From contig KN832557.1 of NCBI GenBank assembly GCA_000827205.1, positions 934,420-998,419 on the forward strand: a DNA stretch of 64,000 bases, read 5' to 3'. Of the stretch, positions 21,997 to 33,869 are shown piece after piece; the first letter of the stretch is position 1; each line of letters opens with the position of its first letter. The stretch comes from Plicaturopsis crispa FD-325 SS-3. Lineage: Eukaryota > Basidiomycota > Agaricomycetes > Amylocorticiales > Amylocorticiaceae. Both the position numbers and the translations under genes were made by a program. The notes below the pieces were generated by a model. It was not told the origin of the DNA, did not search any database, and saw nothing but the letters and a program-made list of their open reading frames with translations.

Positions 21997-23633
21997 TTAC
22001 TCGGCCTTGACCCTGTACTGCTCGGCGGGGCGGCGTACGGCTTTCCCCTTCTTGTCGCGGTAGAAGACGACATCACCTGTGAATGCATGACGTGAGAAAG
22101 GCGGTATAACCGTAGCACTGCACAGTCGGACTGACCTTCATCCTCGACGAATTGGCACCGGTTGTAGCTGTCCCAGAGTGCCAAGAAGCAGTTCCTCTCG
22201 TTGTAGGCGTAGTGCTCGCCGATGAACTCCTTAAGGTACTTGGTAGCTTCAGGTCCGTGGTCTATGAATCAAAGGAGTCAATGGGATGTTTCTCAGGTCA
22301 TAAAGCCAAAAAATCTCACAGAAGGGCATCTTCGGGAAGAAGTGGTGGATGACGTGGAAGTGCGCGACGTCGTGGAGGAAGAAGCGGCCTTGCCAGCCCA
22401 GGACCGGCCTGTCAACGGTGCAGGCAGCACCGCGCTGGTAGGTCCACTCCTTGCCGCGGTAGTGGGGGAGGGTCGCGTCCGTGTGGTGCAGGTACGTGAT
22501 CATGATGAACCAGTGCGAGACCTCAAGCCAGGGGAAACCGTAGTACTTGATGACCTCTGCGGCACCCCATTTGCGGGAGGCAGCCATCACGCCCCAGATC
22601 ATCGCAGCAATACCGATGTTGGACATGAGGACGGCGTTGCGCTGACTCTTCGTGAACAAGACCGAGTTGGCTGAAGGATGGCTAGTCAGCCACGCGCGTA
22701 CTGCGATTCCGGTGATGCTTACGGTCAAAGTGGTTGGTCCATTTCGGGTAGTTCTTTTGGCCGGAGACGTTGAAGAGAAGGTAAGCCGGGAATGCAAGGA
22801 CTTGTTGACGGACAAGCCTGCACAACAAATCAGTAAACAGCAAGTGCCAGAGATTAAACGGATCAACGGACATGAAGAGCGTGTAGAGCGGGGTGTCACC
22901 AAGTAGTTCTTCGTACTTGTCCTCGCTCTCGACATGCTTGGGAAGTCCAAGGTCGGTCCTTGTCTTGGGCACATACACCTCATCACGCTCCATCGAGGCG
23001 TGGTTGCTGTGATGACGGTGATGCGAGATTCTCCAACTGAAGTACGGCGTCCAAAGGAAGGTGTGGGTGACCTACGAGGTTATTCAGTCAAGACATATCC
23101 GTAAGTAATCAAAACGTAGCACATACAAATCCGATGACATCGTTGACGATTTTGTGGTCGGAGAAAGCGCCATGGCCGCACTAGAGAGAGATTTGACCGT
23201 TAAATTTAATTCAAGAGACAAAGGACTGAAAATTACCTCGTGGCCGATGACCCAGACACCGGTCAGGATGAGCCCTTGGAACCACCAACTAGAACACGGA
23301 TATGAGCATGCGGACATATGATCCGTATATGAACACCCACTATACACCCCACGCGGACCAGCGCGCAACCTCTGCACCAATAGGCGTCAGCTGCTCTACG
23401 ACAGCTGCACCCTTGAAGTGCGGGTCGATGAAAGTGGCGAGCTTAAACGCAACGGCGGCCAGCAAAATGTCGCGTGCTAGGAAAAGAAGACCGCGCGGCG
23501 TGTCGCGGACGAAGAGGTGAGCCGGGATGGCTGCACGAATCTCCGCCAATGTGTAGGGCATCGGCGTGTACTCGGGAAGGTCATCCTCAGAGTATTTCGG
23601 AGGGGGCGAGGAAGATTTAACCGCAGTAGCCAT
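21997..23633 (-). CDS. Delta-12-type fatty acid desaturase, copy A
   Basis: Eight exons, complement(join(21997..22076, 22136..22261, 22320..22670, 22723..22817, 22872..23071, 23127..23180, 23237..23288, 23341..23633)), 416 residues. The three histidine boxes of membrane di-iron desaturases are present: HECGH at 114-118, HHRHH at 150-154 and HVIHH at 337-341. Hydrophobic segments before box 1 (LTGVWVIG) and between boxes 2 and 3 fit an ER membrane enzyme. The ERDEVYVP stretch after box 2 matches the oleate delta-12 branch, which makes linoleate from oleate. Intron 4 uses the unusual donor GTCCGT, shared with copy B. Every exon has the same length as in copy B at 33.9-35.5 kb. Delta-15 activity cannot be excluded from sequence. 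Confidence 0.93.
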
Positions 23634-26442
23634 CACGAATGAATGAAGTACTTCGTTAAAGATTCAACGTAGGGAGTGGTCCTGCAGAGGGGGTGCCTCT
23701 GTTGAAGTCCTCTCCATGAAATGAAGCGACATATATACCAAAAGCCATGCCTGCTCCCAAGATGAGCGGGAAGAGCAAGTCCCCATTTCAGGAATCAGCG
23801 AAACGAAACAGCGACACGATATGCGAGAACCTGTGGACAACGAGAGATTTCAGACGCCAACTTCCTAGTCCGAGTTGGGTCCAAGTTTCGAGTTCGCGAC
23901 CGTTTCTTGCGGACGGTGGATGTACGACGCGACTTTTCCACGTGGCTACCCTGCTCCAGCCACCGTGGCTCTCTACGCTCACGGTCACTCTTGCAGCCGC
24001 ACAAGTTCCTGTTCTCATGGTATTGTTCCGTTTCTTCGCCCACATAGCCTACTCAATTGACCGACAGGCAACATCGGATAAGCACCAAGTGATTGCCATC
24101 TTTGGCCTGACTGCTCGCAGAGTCCCATGGATTCCGAACTCAAGTACGTGTTGCCATCTGCCAGGTACACTATGCCCTTCCGCATCCCAGATGCGAGCAC
24201 GCCACCGCTAAAATCTACCGACAGTCAAACCCTCGCCAAGAAATGGTACTAGGCCTTGAGCGACGGGCAGCGGGTGCATTGAATCTCTAGGCCGATCCCC
24301 GTCGGCCTCGCACCGTGGAAAATATTTTAGGACATGTTCGTACTGCAGTAAGTTGCTGCAACATTGGAAATATCCTTTGCATTGATGAACAATTACTGAA
24401 AACCTCGCTGCAGCATGCCACTTTCTTGCTCATAAGCGCTGCTCCGGCTTTGGGTATCCTTCATCCTGATGTGCAAACCGAAGAATCCGGACAGGCACCC
24501 GCGTAGTTCTCCCATAAGTTCTACAGCGTGTGCTCGTTCAATAGTGCTTGAAAATCAGCTGAAAGTTGGGCTTCGATGCACCACTACAAGGTCACTACTG
24601 ACCGCACTGGGTCGTGGTCTTCCCTGCACGGGAGCATGGACGTCCGTACCTAATGGTATTTTTCGCCATTCTACAGCCTCCACAGGGGTCTTTCGAACGT
24701 GCTTTTTACACCCGGCCCGTAGTGCTAGTGTCTACCAAAGATTTCGACGTTTTGGGTGCGTCATGCGAACATTATACATGCCCTTTATCGACGGGCGCTA
24801 AGAACACTACGTCGACTGATCGAATGACTATAATTCCTAGTGATTATTCTTTGCTAGTTACTCAAAGCAAGGGAGACCCAAACTTAGCTGAAAGTGCGTT
24901 CATAATAAAACACTAAAACCGATGCACTCCAATTCTCACTGACCATAATCTCGTCAGGTCTGGACCAACCACTCTTGCGTCTTGAGTGCACTGCTCTTAC
25001 TTGAATCTACCTAGCGGGGTAATCATGGGTCATTCCGTGCTCTACGACATTCTACGACTTGATCCTTTTGCTCTCAGTCTGGCTCTCGCGCAGATTCCCG
25101 TCGGTGGTACACACAGAGAGCACTCTGTAGTGAGCAGCTCTTCTTCATAACATGCATCTTGTTCTCGAGTTACGAAATCTTGTCAGGTTCATTTTAGCAC
25201 TGCCCAATTACTTCCGTTAAGGGATAGCAGCAGCTGTCATAGCTTCTGTCAGCTCGGATTCATCCCCGTATCGCCTACAGGAGGCAGTGTTCACAATGTG
25301 GGCTAATTCTCTTTTCCCTACGCTCAGACTGAAACCCCTCTTTACACAGTCTCCGATGTATGTCCCAATATCTGGTTTTTCGTCGATGCTGTGATGTGCT
25401 CCACACCGCCTCGACCCCATATGGCAAAGGTTTCTCCATACCTCGGCTGCAGGAAGCAAACCCCCTTGCTCATCATCGTTGATGCTACGGACCTCCGTCG
25501 ACGAGGACTCCTGTAGGCTGTCAGTCTTATGATAAAGCCTCTACTCTTATCCGACGTTCTTCTTTTATCTATCGCGCTGTAAGTCTGATCGTTGTTGTAC
25601 CTCTCCTGTCTCTAGCTGCGCATCTGGAACAAGCCCGTGAAACAGAAACTGCATGCCTGCGAGCAAGAAGAACTTCTGGGCGCTGGATCGTGCGTCTACG
25701 GTGCGTCGCAATTGGCGGACCATCCTCGGCGGCAACCGGTCAGCAGCCACATCTCCGTTTTGAAGAAGTCTCGCTCCCAACTTTTCTCACCGTGCACACA
25801 CAAGCGCTCGTAGGGGGTATGTGACTCTGAAGTTACTTCTACCCTATCTACCTCACTCGTCATTGTACGTCGATTAGATACATGCGACTCGACCATGCAT
25901 ATACTGGGCGAGGGAAACCTATGTCGATACCGACCGGTAGCGTAGACATTACCTGACGGTGCGCTGCGTTCCCGCTCCAAGCGATTCCCCGTATACGCTC
26001 CGACCCGGCTTTCCACTCGCAAACCGTGGGGAACTTTCCGTCGACGTGCAGCATGCCCACGGGAAAAGAAGCAATACGTATCTTCAAGATATCTCCAAAT
26101 GATTTTCGACCTTGTTTCTTAATACCTAATCAATTCGCTAATCTATGCATCTACCAGTGGGAACCGGGAAGATCTTCCAGGTACATGGAGATCGACTTCG
26201 AAAGGAGCTTGTCGATCCAGATTCCACTCCAGCCGTATCGATACTAATCAGCTATGTAACGATGTATGTATGGATGAAATTCACATTGCGTATGACAGGG
26301 CGTCGTCTCTTGGAACGCTGTACATGTATTTCATTTCCGCATCGACCCTGTGTACCAGGCTACAACATTCAAGCTGCAAAATCCGCCGAACGAACCCAGA
26401 TTAAGAATGTACCGACGCAAAACATACCCATGGAAGTAGGGC
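23634..26442. other. 2.8 kb intergenic region, no gene seen
   Basis: Between desaturase A and the end of the sedolisin. Small open frames on both strands look like random frames: no conserved motifs, no consistent splice pairs. It may hold the desaturase A promoter (right of 23633) and decayed sequence, but no remnant could be named. Confidence 0.4.
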
Positions 26443-29400
26443 TCAGGGCAATGCGAGCCATCTTGCTAGCAGTTTGGGGAAGTTCGGTGTCCCCAATCCC
26501 GTCACCTGGGCGTTCACTGTTTAGGGATTGAAGAGATGCTACGAGAATGCACTTACAGGGTCCCATCCGGGCACACTAAGACAGAGCAAGCCACGGCATG
26601 AGCTCATAATGATGCATGCATGGGGAGAAACGTCGTCAGCTCACGATTCGAATCCCGGTGTACCACAACCTTGGTTGCCGCCCGTGGTGATGTCGTTGAA
26701 CGCACCCTTGAACGCGTCGGAGTAAATCTTGGAGCAAAGACATGGTTTCAAAAATCCCACTACGTCGGAGTCTGGGGGCGCCTCCAGCAACTTTGGCTTA
26801 CCGTCGGATTAATGAAACCTAATTACAGCGAATGATGAATGTCGCGCAAGCGTAATATGCGAACGAGAGGAACCCCACCTATAGGCCCCTTTCCAATGGC
26901 AAGCCGCGCGTCATTGATCATGGTTAAAATAGCACCAACGACCGGGGAAGAGCACGATGTGCCGAACACCAGCTCGAATTCACCATCTACCTGTCATCGG
27001 AGAAATGCTTGAGATAAATCACAGAGGAACTGGTTACAGGAATGACCTACTGCGACAGCATAGTTTGCCCTATTGTCATCGTTAGCGTACAAGGATGCGA
27101 CGACAGCCAAATTGCATGTAATGAGGTGATGCGCGTACCCGTTAGCAGATAGATCTGGGAACCCGCGAGACTGTATACTGCAATGCTGAGTTATCAAATC
27201 AGCTCGATAGGAATCGACGTACCCCAGAGTTATTGAATAGCCCGGCTACATTGGTAGGGAAATGATTCGTTAGATAACTCTGCACAGCAGCTTCTTGATA
27301 TGCAGGTCGAGCGAAGACGTTGCTGAATCCTCCACCGCTGAAGATTGTCATATCGTTGAGCTCCGCATGTTGTGCTAATGGAATACCTACCTGAATATCA
27401 CTTGTTCGCAGGCAGATTCAGGAGCAAATACGCTCGTGTTGGGACTGACTTGAGTAGCCCCGACCGCCGTTACCTGCATGCATTAAGTAGCTAAACGCAA
27501 ATACGCGTGGTACAGAGAACTTACGAAAGGGCAAACAGAAGGGAATAACGGATTGAAAAGTGTCCCGTTCGCGGTTTGGCTGCCTGTGGGTTGATCGTGA
27601 AACTGTCATAACTGCAGACTATCTCAACCTAATCGAGAGGTACAGACCATCTGGGTTCAAGCAGAAATTGCCGTTCCCGGCGACGCCTTCATCTCCGGAG
27701 GAGTACAGTATGGTGACTCCCATCAAACCGAGCTTGCCTGTGCTGAGCGTCAATACTTTTTCCGAGGTGAAGCAGCGGTAAGGAAAGTACTCGCCGTATT
27801 CATTGCACTGGCGTATGTTGTAGAAAGGCGTTGCGTCTGCTTCGTCCGATTCATAGGATGTTGAGATGACATTGGCTGGCTTGACGATTCCACAAGATTC
27901 GGGTCCTACGGTAAAACAACATGTAAGGGGTGCGAAACGCAACGGGGCGATAACGGATCGTGGTGCACCTTTAAAGCCTCCAGGAAGTGAGTCCGGATAA
28001 ATCCCGTCTTCGGTGGGGTCATCGCCGCCTTCGAATGTACAATATGAGGCGTCGAGAGCATCTACGAGGCGGGTCTGTCAAAAATAGCGGGTGTCTTGAA
28101 ATGGATGGGCGCTACCCAGAAGGTTATTGAAGCTAGCGCCTGGACGCGGTTAGTATTTATGCCTGCACAGCAAATCAAGACAACCGCGTACCCTGAGGAA
28201 GATCTCCCGCTTGGTAAAGGGTAACCTTCTGCGCACCCACGAGCGTCATCCCATATTGAAGATCGAGATTGCTCTCGCCATTGAAATCAAAGCTCATGTT
28301 TGTTTGCTGTACAACACCTTTGGAGAAAGGGCACACCGTGAGGGTCAGTGCGGAAACGTCTATAAGATTTCCGTACCACCATCAATAGACACGAGGGTAG
28401 GCCGCGACCCTACGAGGCTCTTGCTATAGCCCAAGTCAGAAACGAATTTCCGTGCATCAGGGCAACAACTCACTCGAACATCTGGAATACGCGCCGTCAG
28501 TAAACCTACATAAGGATGTCTTACCTGTTCTCACATTGAAAAACATATCCATATCACTCGGCACAAATGCCTGCGGGGTGTATTCCACTAGACTCCGCTA
28601 AGTAAGGAATGCCGCGAGAACAAAACGTTGTCACGAAAACTTACCGATACCATAGCTATTCTTATCGGTGGCCACTGGCGTATAAACAACATCGTATAGT
28701 GCGCGAAGACAGTCGGGCGTGATAACGCTATCGCAGTTCTCCAGCTCGTGGATAATCTCGCTCACATTCCCCTGGATCGGCCCTACAGTCTTCGGCGTAT
28801 TCCCGAAGCCCGGTTGACCGACTTTACGGTTTGCACCGGGAACAGGCTTGTTACCGCGCTTCCGGAGAGTGGGAGGCTTTGGCTCGGGACGGCGTTTATC
28901 GAAATGTACGGTGGGCGTGATGAGTTCGATATGCCCCTGGATTTCGCGAGGGACAGAATACGATCTACACGCTGCATAAAAATTGGTCGAAGAAAAAACA
29001 CGCTAAATTTCAAGAGACCGTACCGACGTGCTGTTGGCCAGTCCTGTGGTGCTTGTACATATGATATTCGGCATCCAACAGCGCCTCCGCTTCCTCCACT
29101 GTTGCGTTGAACTCCAGCCAATTCCTCCCAGGGCTGAGCCTGATTCGGTCCTTCGCGATGCCTTCAGAGATCAACCATCCGCCGACAGCTTCAACGGTCT
29201 CCAGCGTGGGCGCAAACGTGTCGGTGATCTGTTTGGGCGTCCAGTGGCGTCCATATGAGTCGGAATCGGGATGCGACACATCCATGAGGTAGGATTCGAG
29301 TTTGTGCATATTCGACTGCGCGAGTCCGATGCGCAGGGGCAGAACCGTGTTCGGTGCTGGGCGGTGCGAATATAGCCATGCTGGTGGAGGTGTTCCCCGC

Positions 29401-29510
29401 TTCTCATGGACAGTCAGAGATTTGGCAACAGTTACGCTCACCAGCAACAGCAAGAAAGCAAGGGCAAGCATGGCTGCGATCGGACGGCAACGCGAGGGTT
29501 GGGTCGACAT
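26443..29510 (-). CDS. Secreted sedolisin (tripeptidyl-peptidase, S53)
   Basis: Twenty exons, complement(join(26443..26505, 26557..26575, 26645..26727, 26802..26818, 26879..26990, 27051..27069, 27139..27170, 27223..27337, 27391..27473, 27525..27583, 27648..27737, 27795..27905, 27969..28061, 28116..28139, 28192..28317, 28377..28423, 28474..28481, 28535..28587, 28645..28971, 29024..29510)), 655 residues. A signal peptide (MLALAFLLLLVSVTVA) is followed by an activation prodomain (YGRHWTPKQI...) and the S53 catalytic domain: ESNLDLQY with Glu/Asp of the triad, YSSGDEG, SRGFPDLSANG with the oxyanion Asp, GTSCSSPV with Ser near 570, and a calcium site NDITTGGNQG...GWDPVTGLGTPNF. It degrades proteins from the N-terminus at acidic pH outside the cell. 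One exon is 8 nt; one intron (27738-27794) has a GC donor. Confidence 0.93.
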
Positions 29511-30411
29511 TCAGTGCGCGTACGGGCTTTAAGGTGTAGATAAGAGCCGGCGCCACATGGTCGCAAGGGCTGGCAGAAGACACGGCAGACTCGGTGTGCG
29601 ACAACAAGCGTACGCTGTGGGATTATCAGGCTGTTGACAAGCCAATGACCAGAATAGAATACGAGGAATTCTCACTGGTACTACTGCGCAGCATCAGCCG
29701 ACCCCGTCACCTATCCCTGCGCCGCCGCGAGCAGATTGAAGGGTACGTACGTTTCATGTACAGGCCTTATGCAGAATCTGACGCACAATGATCTTGCGCT
29801 TGAAATAAAGCAGGAACAAGTACACCCCATGTGCTGGAACCAAAATATAAGTTCAGCACGGACTGGACCATGGGGATCGACGGTTAAATCGGGCTCGTAG
29901 ACCTGATGTCGGTGTACTGCTGACACTCAGGATGCTCACTGACGCTGCTCATGCAATCTCATTGCTGCCAGAGCATCTTTTCAGAATGTCGCGTGAGAAG
30001 AGGTGCAAATGAAAGGAAGCATCTGCATGCTCACCGGGTAAAACAAGTGTTACGACAGCCTCTACATGTCTGTATGTAGCTGTTGCCGACATATAAGCCA
30101 TCCGAGTAGACTCAAAGGTAAAGAGCAGGGCAGTGTGATATTCAAAATTGAGTGTTATAGACAGTGGGGAACAAACGACCTGGAACGACCGTCGTCGTCG
30201 GGTCGACGACGTCGACGTTCAACTTTTTACTCTGAGCGGTTCAATTTCCCGGACTTCGAATTTCGTCCAAACTAAACGCGTCGCGACTCGCGACTGGCGC
30301 GGCTGCGCGACCAGCGCCAGTGCTCTCCTCGCCTCTTTTTCTCTTCTCCTCACAACCACATAGTCATACCGCGTCTAGTAAGCAGCGTGTACGGCCCGCA
30401 CGTATCTCATA
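29511..30411. promoter_or_regulatory. Divergent upstream region, sedolisin / F-box B
   Basis: 901 bases between two outward-pointing start codons. No gene is supported. It contains a GTC/GAC-rich inverted repeat at about 30190-30216 and the left copy of the direct repeat that flanks F-box B (30237-30296), which carries ACGCGT and TCGCGA palindromes. Confidence 0.4.
30237..30296 (+). repeat. Left direct repeat flanking F-box B
   Basis: About 60 bases, beginning CGGTTCAATTTCCCGGA (17 bases identical to the right copy at 33027) and containing AAACGCGTCGCGA; the intervening bases are similar with small gaps. Same orientation as the right copy, about 2.8 kb apart. Confidence 0.65.
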
Positions 30412-32946
30412 ATGGCGTATGGTGAGTAAAACTCCGTTTCTCAGGGCCTGGATCTGTAAAGGCACTGACGTTGCCAATGCCTTCATTCGCAGTGTACAAG
30501 AAGCGTAAAGTCGGTGACAAACTTGAAGTGCAGATCGGGAAGAAACCAGACAACGAGGGGGTACTCTCTGTACTCATAGATCTGCCTTTGGATATATTCT
30601 TCGAGGTGTGCACAGTGTTAGTTCTTGTGGAGCACATACCTGATCATCCTGGCAGATCACATCGAGACTACACCCCGTCGACATCCTCCAGCTTTCTCGT
30701 GTCTCGAAAGAGTTTAGATCCCTTTTCATGAGCAGAAATTCGCGACACGTCTGGGTGGCCGCGCGTCGGAACGCGCCTGGGGTACCGGACTGCCCGCCAG
30801 ACATGACCGAAGGGCAGTACGCGCGTTTGCTCTTCGAACATGACTGCTATGTACGTATATTCCTCGGTCCTCGGTACTTGTCACTTTCTGGGTCCTGACA
30901 GCAAATAATAGGCATGCGGTAAACCTATTGCGAAGATGCTCGACTATGCTCTGCGGCTGAGGTATTGTGGCGATTGCTTCAAGACAAAGTTTGTGTCACC
31001 TTGAAGTGGTATATATTTGCATGTGCTGATATAAGTTTAGTGTGAAAAAAGGATCAAGCGCTCTCAACGGAAAGCTATGGAGGAACTGTCCAGACTTATG
31101 GACGATGCTCCCCCGGTCTGACCATAGTAAGCATGCCTGTTTGTTCTTTTTCAAAGTGTTCCCAACCCCTTGTCCAGAGCATCGCTATGCTTACCATATA
31201 AACGGAAGAACGGACGATTTTCAAAGCAAGGACAACACTGATCAACATTCTTACTACGTCGCGGAGTTGGCCATGGTGGCCAAAAGATACGCAGAGCTGA
31301 AACCGGATCCCGCTGCGTTTGAGAAATTCGCCAAGCAGCAACAGGAAACGGCGTATCAGATGATGCAGGTGAGTCTCCGTGCTGGAAGGCATCACATATA
31401 TGCATTTGATGTGATAACTATTCTAGCATGCACTGCAATTGGAAGAATGGGAAGCGATGAGCCGTAGGGACGTGCGGGAAAATGAACGGGACTGTGCAGA
31501 GAGTAGGAAAGCCCGGTAGGTGCATCCACGTGTGACGCATGCCTGGCGACTCATGTTGCCAGCATTCGAGAAAATCTCCTCAAGCTAGGCTGGGAGGAAA
31601 AGTACTTCCCGATCCACGACTACGAGTGGCTTTCCATTACTGAAAAACCGAAAGAGCTTACTGATTCAGGTGCGTTCGGTCCAGCCTTTGGATTTTTGGG
31701 CTTTTCTGAACTCCATCCGCCCCAGTATGGGCGTACGTTCGGCCCAGGCTGGAGGCTATGATCCGAGAGCACAAAAAGAACATATTGGAGGCAGAGCTCC
31801 GAGACCGGCTAGGAAAACGACGGCAAGAGGCGCAGCCATTTTATGAAGAACTGGTGCGCCAAATCCCGGTCGTCCACGACGGCGACAGCAAACTTCGCCC
31901 TCCTATCGAGCTTGCTTGCCAGCTCTCCCCGACGTTGAATCGCTCATTGAATGAGGCCGGGGCCACAATTCAGGTTACCAAAGACAGATGGGATTTCATT
32001 CGAGAAACGCTAGTGCGCGACTTGGAGGCATACAGCTTGACGTTGAAGCGTAGTATGATTTCCCTGGTTCCACAGATGGAAATCGACGCGCTCCATTCGA
32101 CTTCGCCTGATGAATTCGACATTCTCTATCAGGCCTCATTTCTCGTGCGCTGCCCAATGTGTGCCAAACTCTATGGCTATCCCTCGGTCTTTGATCATCC
32201 TCGTTGCTCACGGCATGCGGAGCTCCATGCATTACAGAGCTACGCCACTATGGACCCGCGCGAGCAGGAAATCCCCGAAATCGTGGCATATGTCCTATCC
32301 GCTCTGGACCTACCCAAAGACACGCCATATAAAACACTCGAAAGTCTTGGAAAACGCCTTCGTTGCCTATGCGGCAACCCGAAAGTCTGTGCGCCGATGG
32401 ACTTTGGCACATTGGTAAATTATCTATGATGTGTACGTGGGCGATTGCAATTGACAATCTTGTGTGCTTTTTAGGTCGCTCACATTCTCGAAGAGAACCG
32501 CACACACAAAAAAGTCGTGGGAAGGCGAGGGTCGGGTCAAATTCATCAGCGTTATTGTGCCTTGAGCTCACACTCGCTTTTTAGAGCTAGTCCGGATGCT
32601 CAGGCTGTAACACTATGCAATGACCACGATGTTGTGGAGGGAAACCTACCACTGGCTTTACTGCCTGTTTACATCCTTCCGCATATAGAAGGGGCCCATC
32701 ACATCCCGTCCAACACCCCAATGTACTGTCGCTTATGCAAAGTCGCCGCTCATCGACTAGTGACACTGCGTTCGCAACCAGAGATCGATTACCATATGTC
32801 GGCGAAGTGCGTCGTTCTCTTCAGTTCCGAGTCACTTTATGTTGATTGGGATTTGCTGTTCAATTCAATGCAGGCATCTGCGTACGGTCTCTAGCCGAGA
32901 TGATGTCCTAACATATCAGGAATTCTGGCCAAGCAGAATTTATTGA
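30412..32946 (+). CDS. F-box protein with C-terminal zinc finger, copy B
   Basis: Twelve exons, join(30412..30421, 30493..30605, 30656..30850, 30912..30988, 31041..31126, 31178..31368, 31427..31515, 31563..31669, 31726..32414, 32475..32530, 32585..32806, 32874..32946), 635 residues, the same coding length as copy A. F-box: LPLDIFFEITSRLHPVDILQ, then SRVSKEFRSL. Cys/His clusters: ACGKP...YCGDCF, RCPMCAKLYGYPS, LRCLCGNPKVC and a final CRLC...HMSAKH finger. The last His comes from the final exon, as in copy A. It has one extra intron inside codon 4. The intron at 32531-32584 is 54 nt, a multiple of three and stop-free, so a plain frame reads through it; copy A has an intron at the same place after an equal 56-nt exon. 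Probably an SCF adaptor with unknown targets. Confidence 0.85.
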
Positions 32947-33246
32947 GAGAACTACACGTTTCGGCTCGGCCGTTTATAATGAAAAATGGATAGCAATGGA
33001 CGACGCAAAATGAAAGAACTTTGTTCCGGTTCAATTTCCCGGAATTTGAATTCGTCGAAACAAACGCGTCGCGAGTCGCGAGTCTGGTCGGCGCATCCCC
33101 GCTGCGCCACTGCCAGAGAGTTTGCTGGCATCGTCTTTAGGATGTCTATGAGCAGTCTCTTAACACAAGAAACGGTGACCATCAGTAATCTTCTGGACTG
33201 CGGGATTACATGTTACATCTCATGGCGGAGCACTGACTGGCAGCAT
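32947..33246. other. 3' flank of F-box B, no gene seen
   Basis: Contains the right direct repeat (33027-33084) and then about 160 bases with nothing recognisable before the inverted-repeat element. Confidence 0.4.
33027..33084 (+). repeat. Right direct repeat flanking F-box B
   Basis: About 58 bases matching the left copy at 30237-30296, starting with the same 17 bases CGGTTCAATTTCCCGGA and sharing AAACGCGTCGCGA plus a second TCGCGA. It begins 81 bases after the F-box B stop codon. Confidence 0.65.
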
Positions 33247-33659
33247 TAGTGTTCCGTATAAAACTCGGGAGTTCTTGACAAGGGTAGTTTTGAACGCGTT
33301 TTGAACATGTTTTTAACTGTCAAGAACTCGATCCCGAAAAATCCAGTGTCTATAACTAGTTTAAAACTCAATGACTGTCCCCAGTCGGCTGCCAATAACT
33401 TACCAGAACTTACCGTAGCGGACTGCCTACCAGCTTGCGGCGGCCTCACGGGCCTCGAATGAGGAGGAATACTTGCAATACACCATTTTCAGCCATGAAT
33501 GAGCCGGCTACGCCTATGGACGGGGTTTATTATAGTTGGTCAAAAATCTTTTAAAAACTGGTTAAAAACCGCTGTCAAAAACTGATTGCTCGGAGGCGCC
33601 GAGTTCCTGACGTTCAAAACCTGTCAAGAACTCGGCGGTGAGTTTTTCACGGAACACTA
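33247..33659. mobile_element. MITE-like element with terminal inverted repeats
   Basis: About 413 bases. The left end reads TAGTGTTCCGT and the right end is its complement, ACGGAACACTA. The similarity continues inward for about 50 bases: AAAACTC, GAGTTCTTGACA and TTTTGAACG occur on the left and in reverse complement on the right. The outermost TA on both sides looks like a TA target-site duplication, as made by Tc1/mariner-type transposases. No open frame could encode a transposase, so it would be a non-autonomous element. Interior subterminal repeats (TCAAGAACTC) recur. The class is inferred from the TA only. Confidence 0.75.
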
Positions 33660-33869
33660 GGCAGCATCGAGAATACGACGTCTAAAATTTGATTGCAATC
33701 ACAGACTTTACAAGCAAGTACAGAGAACTGATCGTACACGAAACAAATCCGTGACTCGCATGTCTACAGAGTGAAGAGGAAAGATGAGTACATATGTCTT
33801 GGAAACTCCTGATACAACAAAGTGAGGGTCCGTTGCGCGGCGTCGAGTCGTGGATGGGCTCTCCCGCGT

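Noticed and set aside
26640-26660. tRNA-like B-box sequence (GATTCGAATCCC)
   Set aside because: It lies inside the sedolisin on the other strand (GTPGFES codons), and no A-box or acceptor-stem pairing surrounds it.
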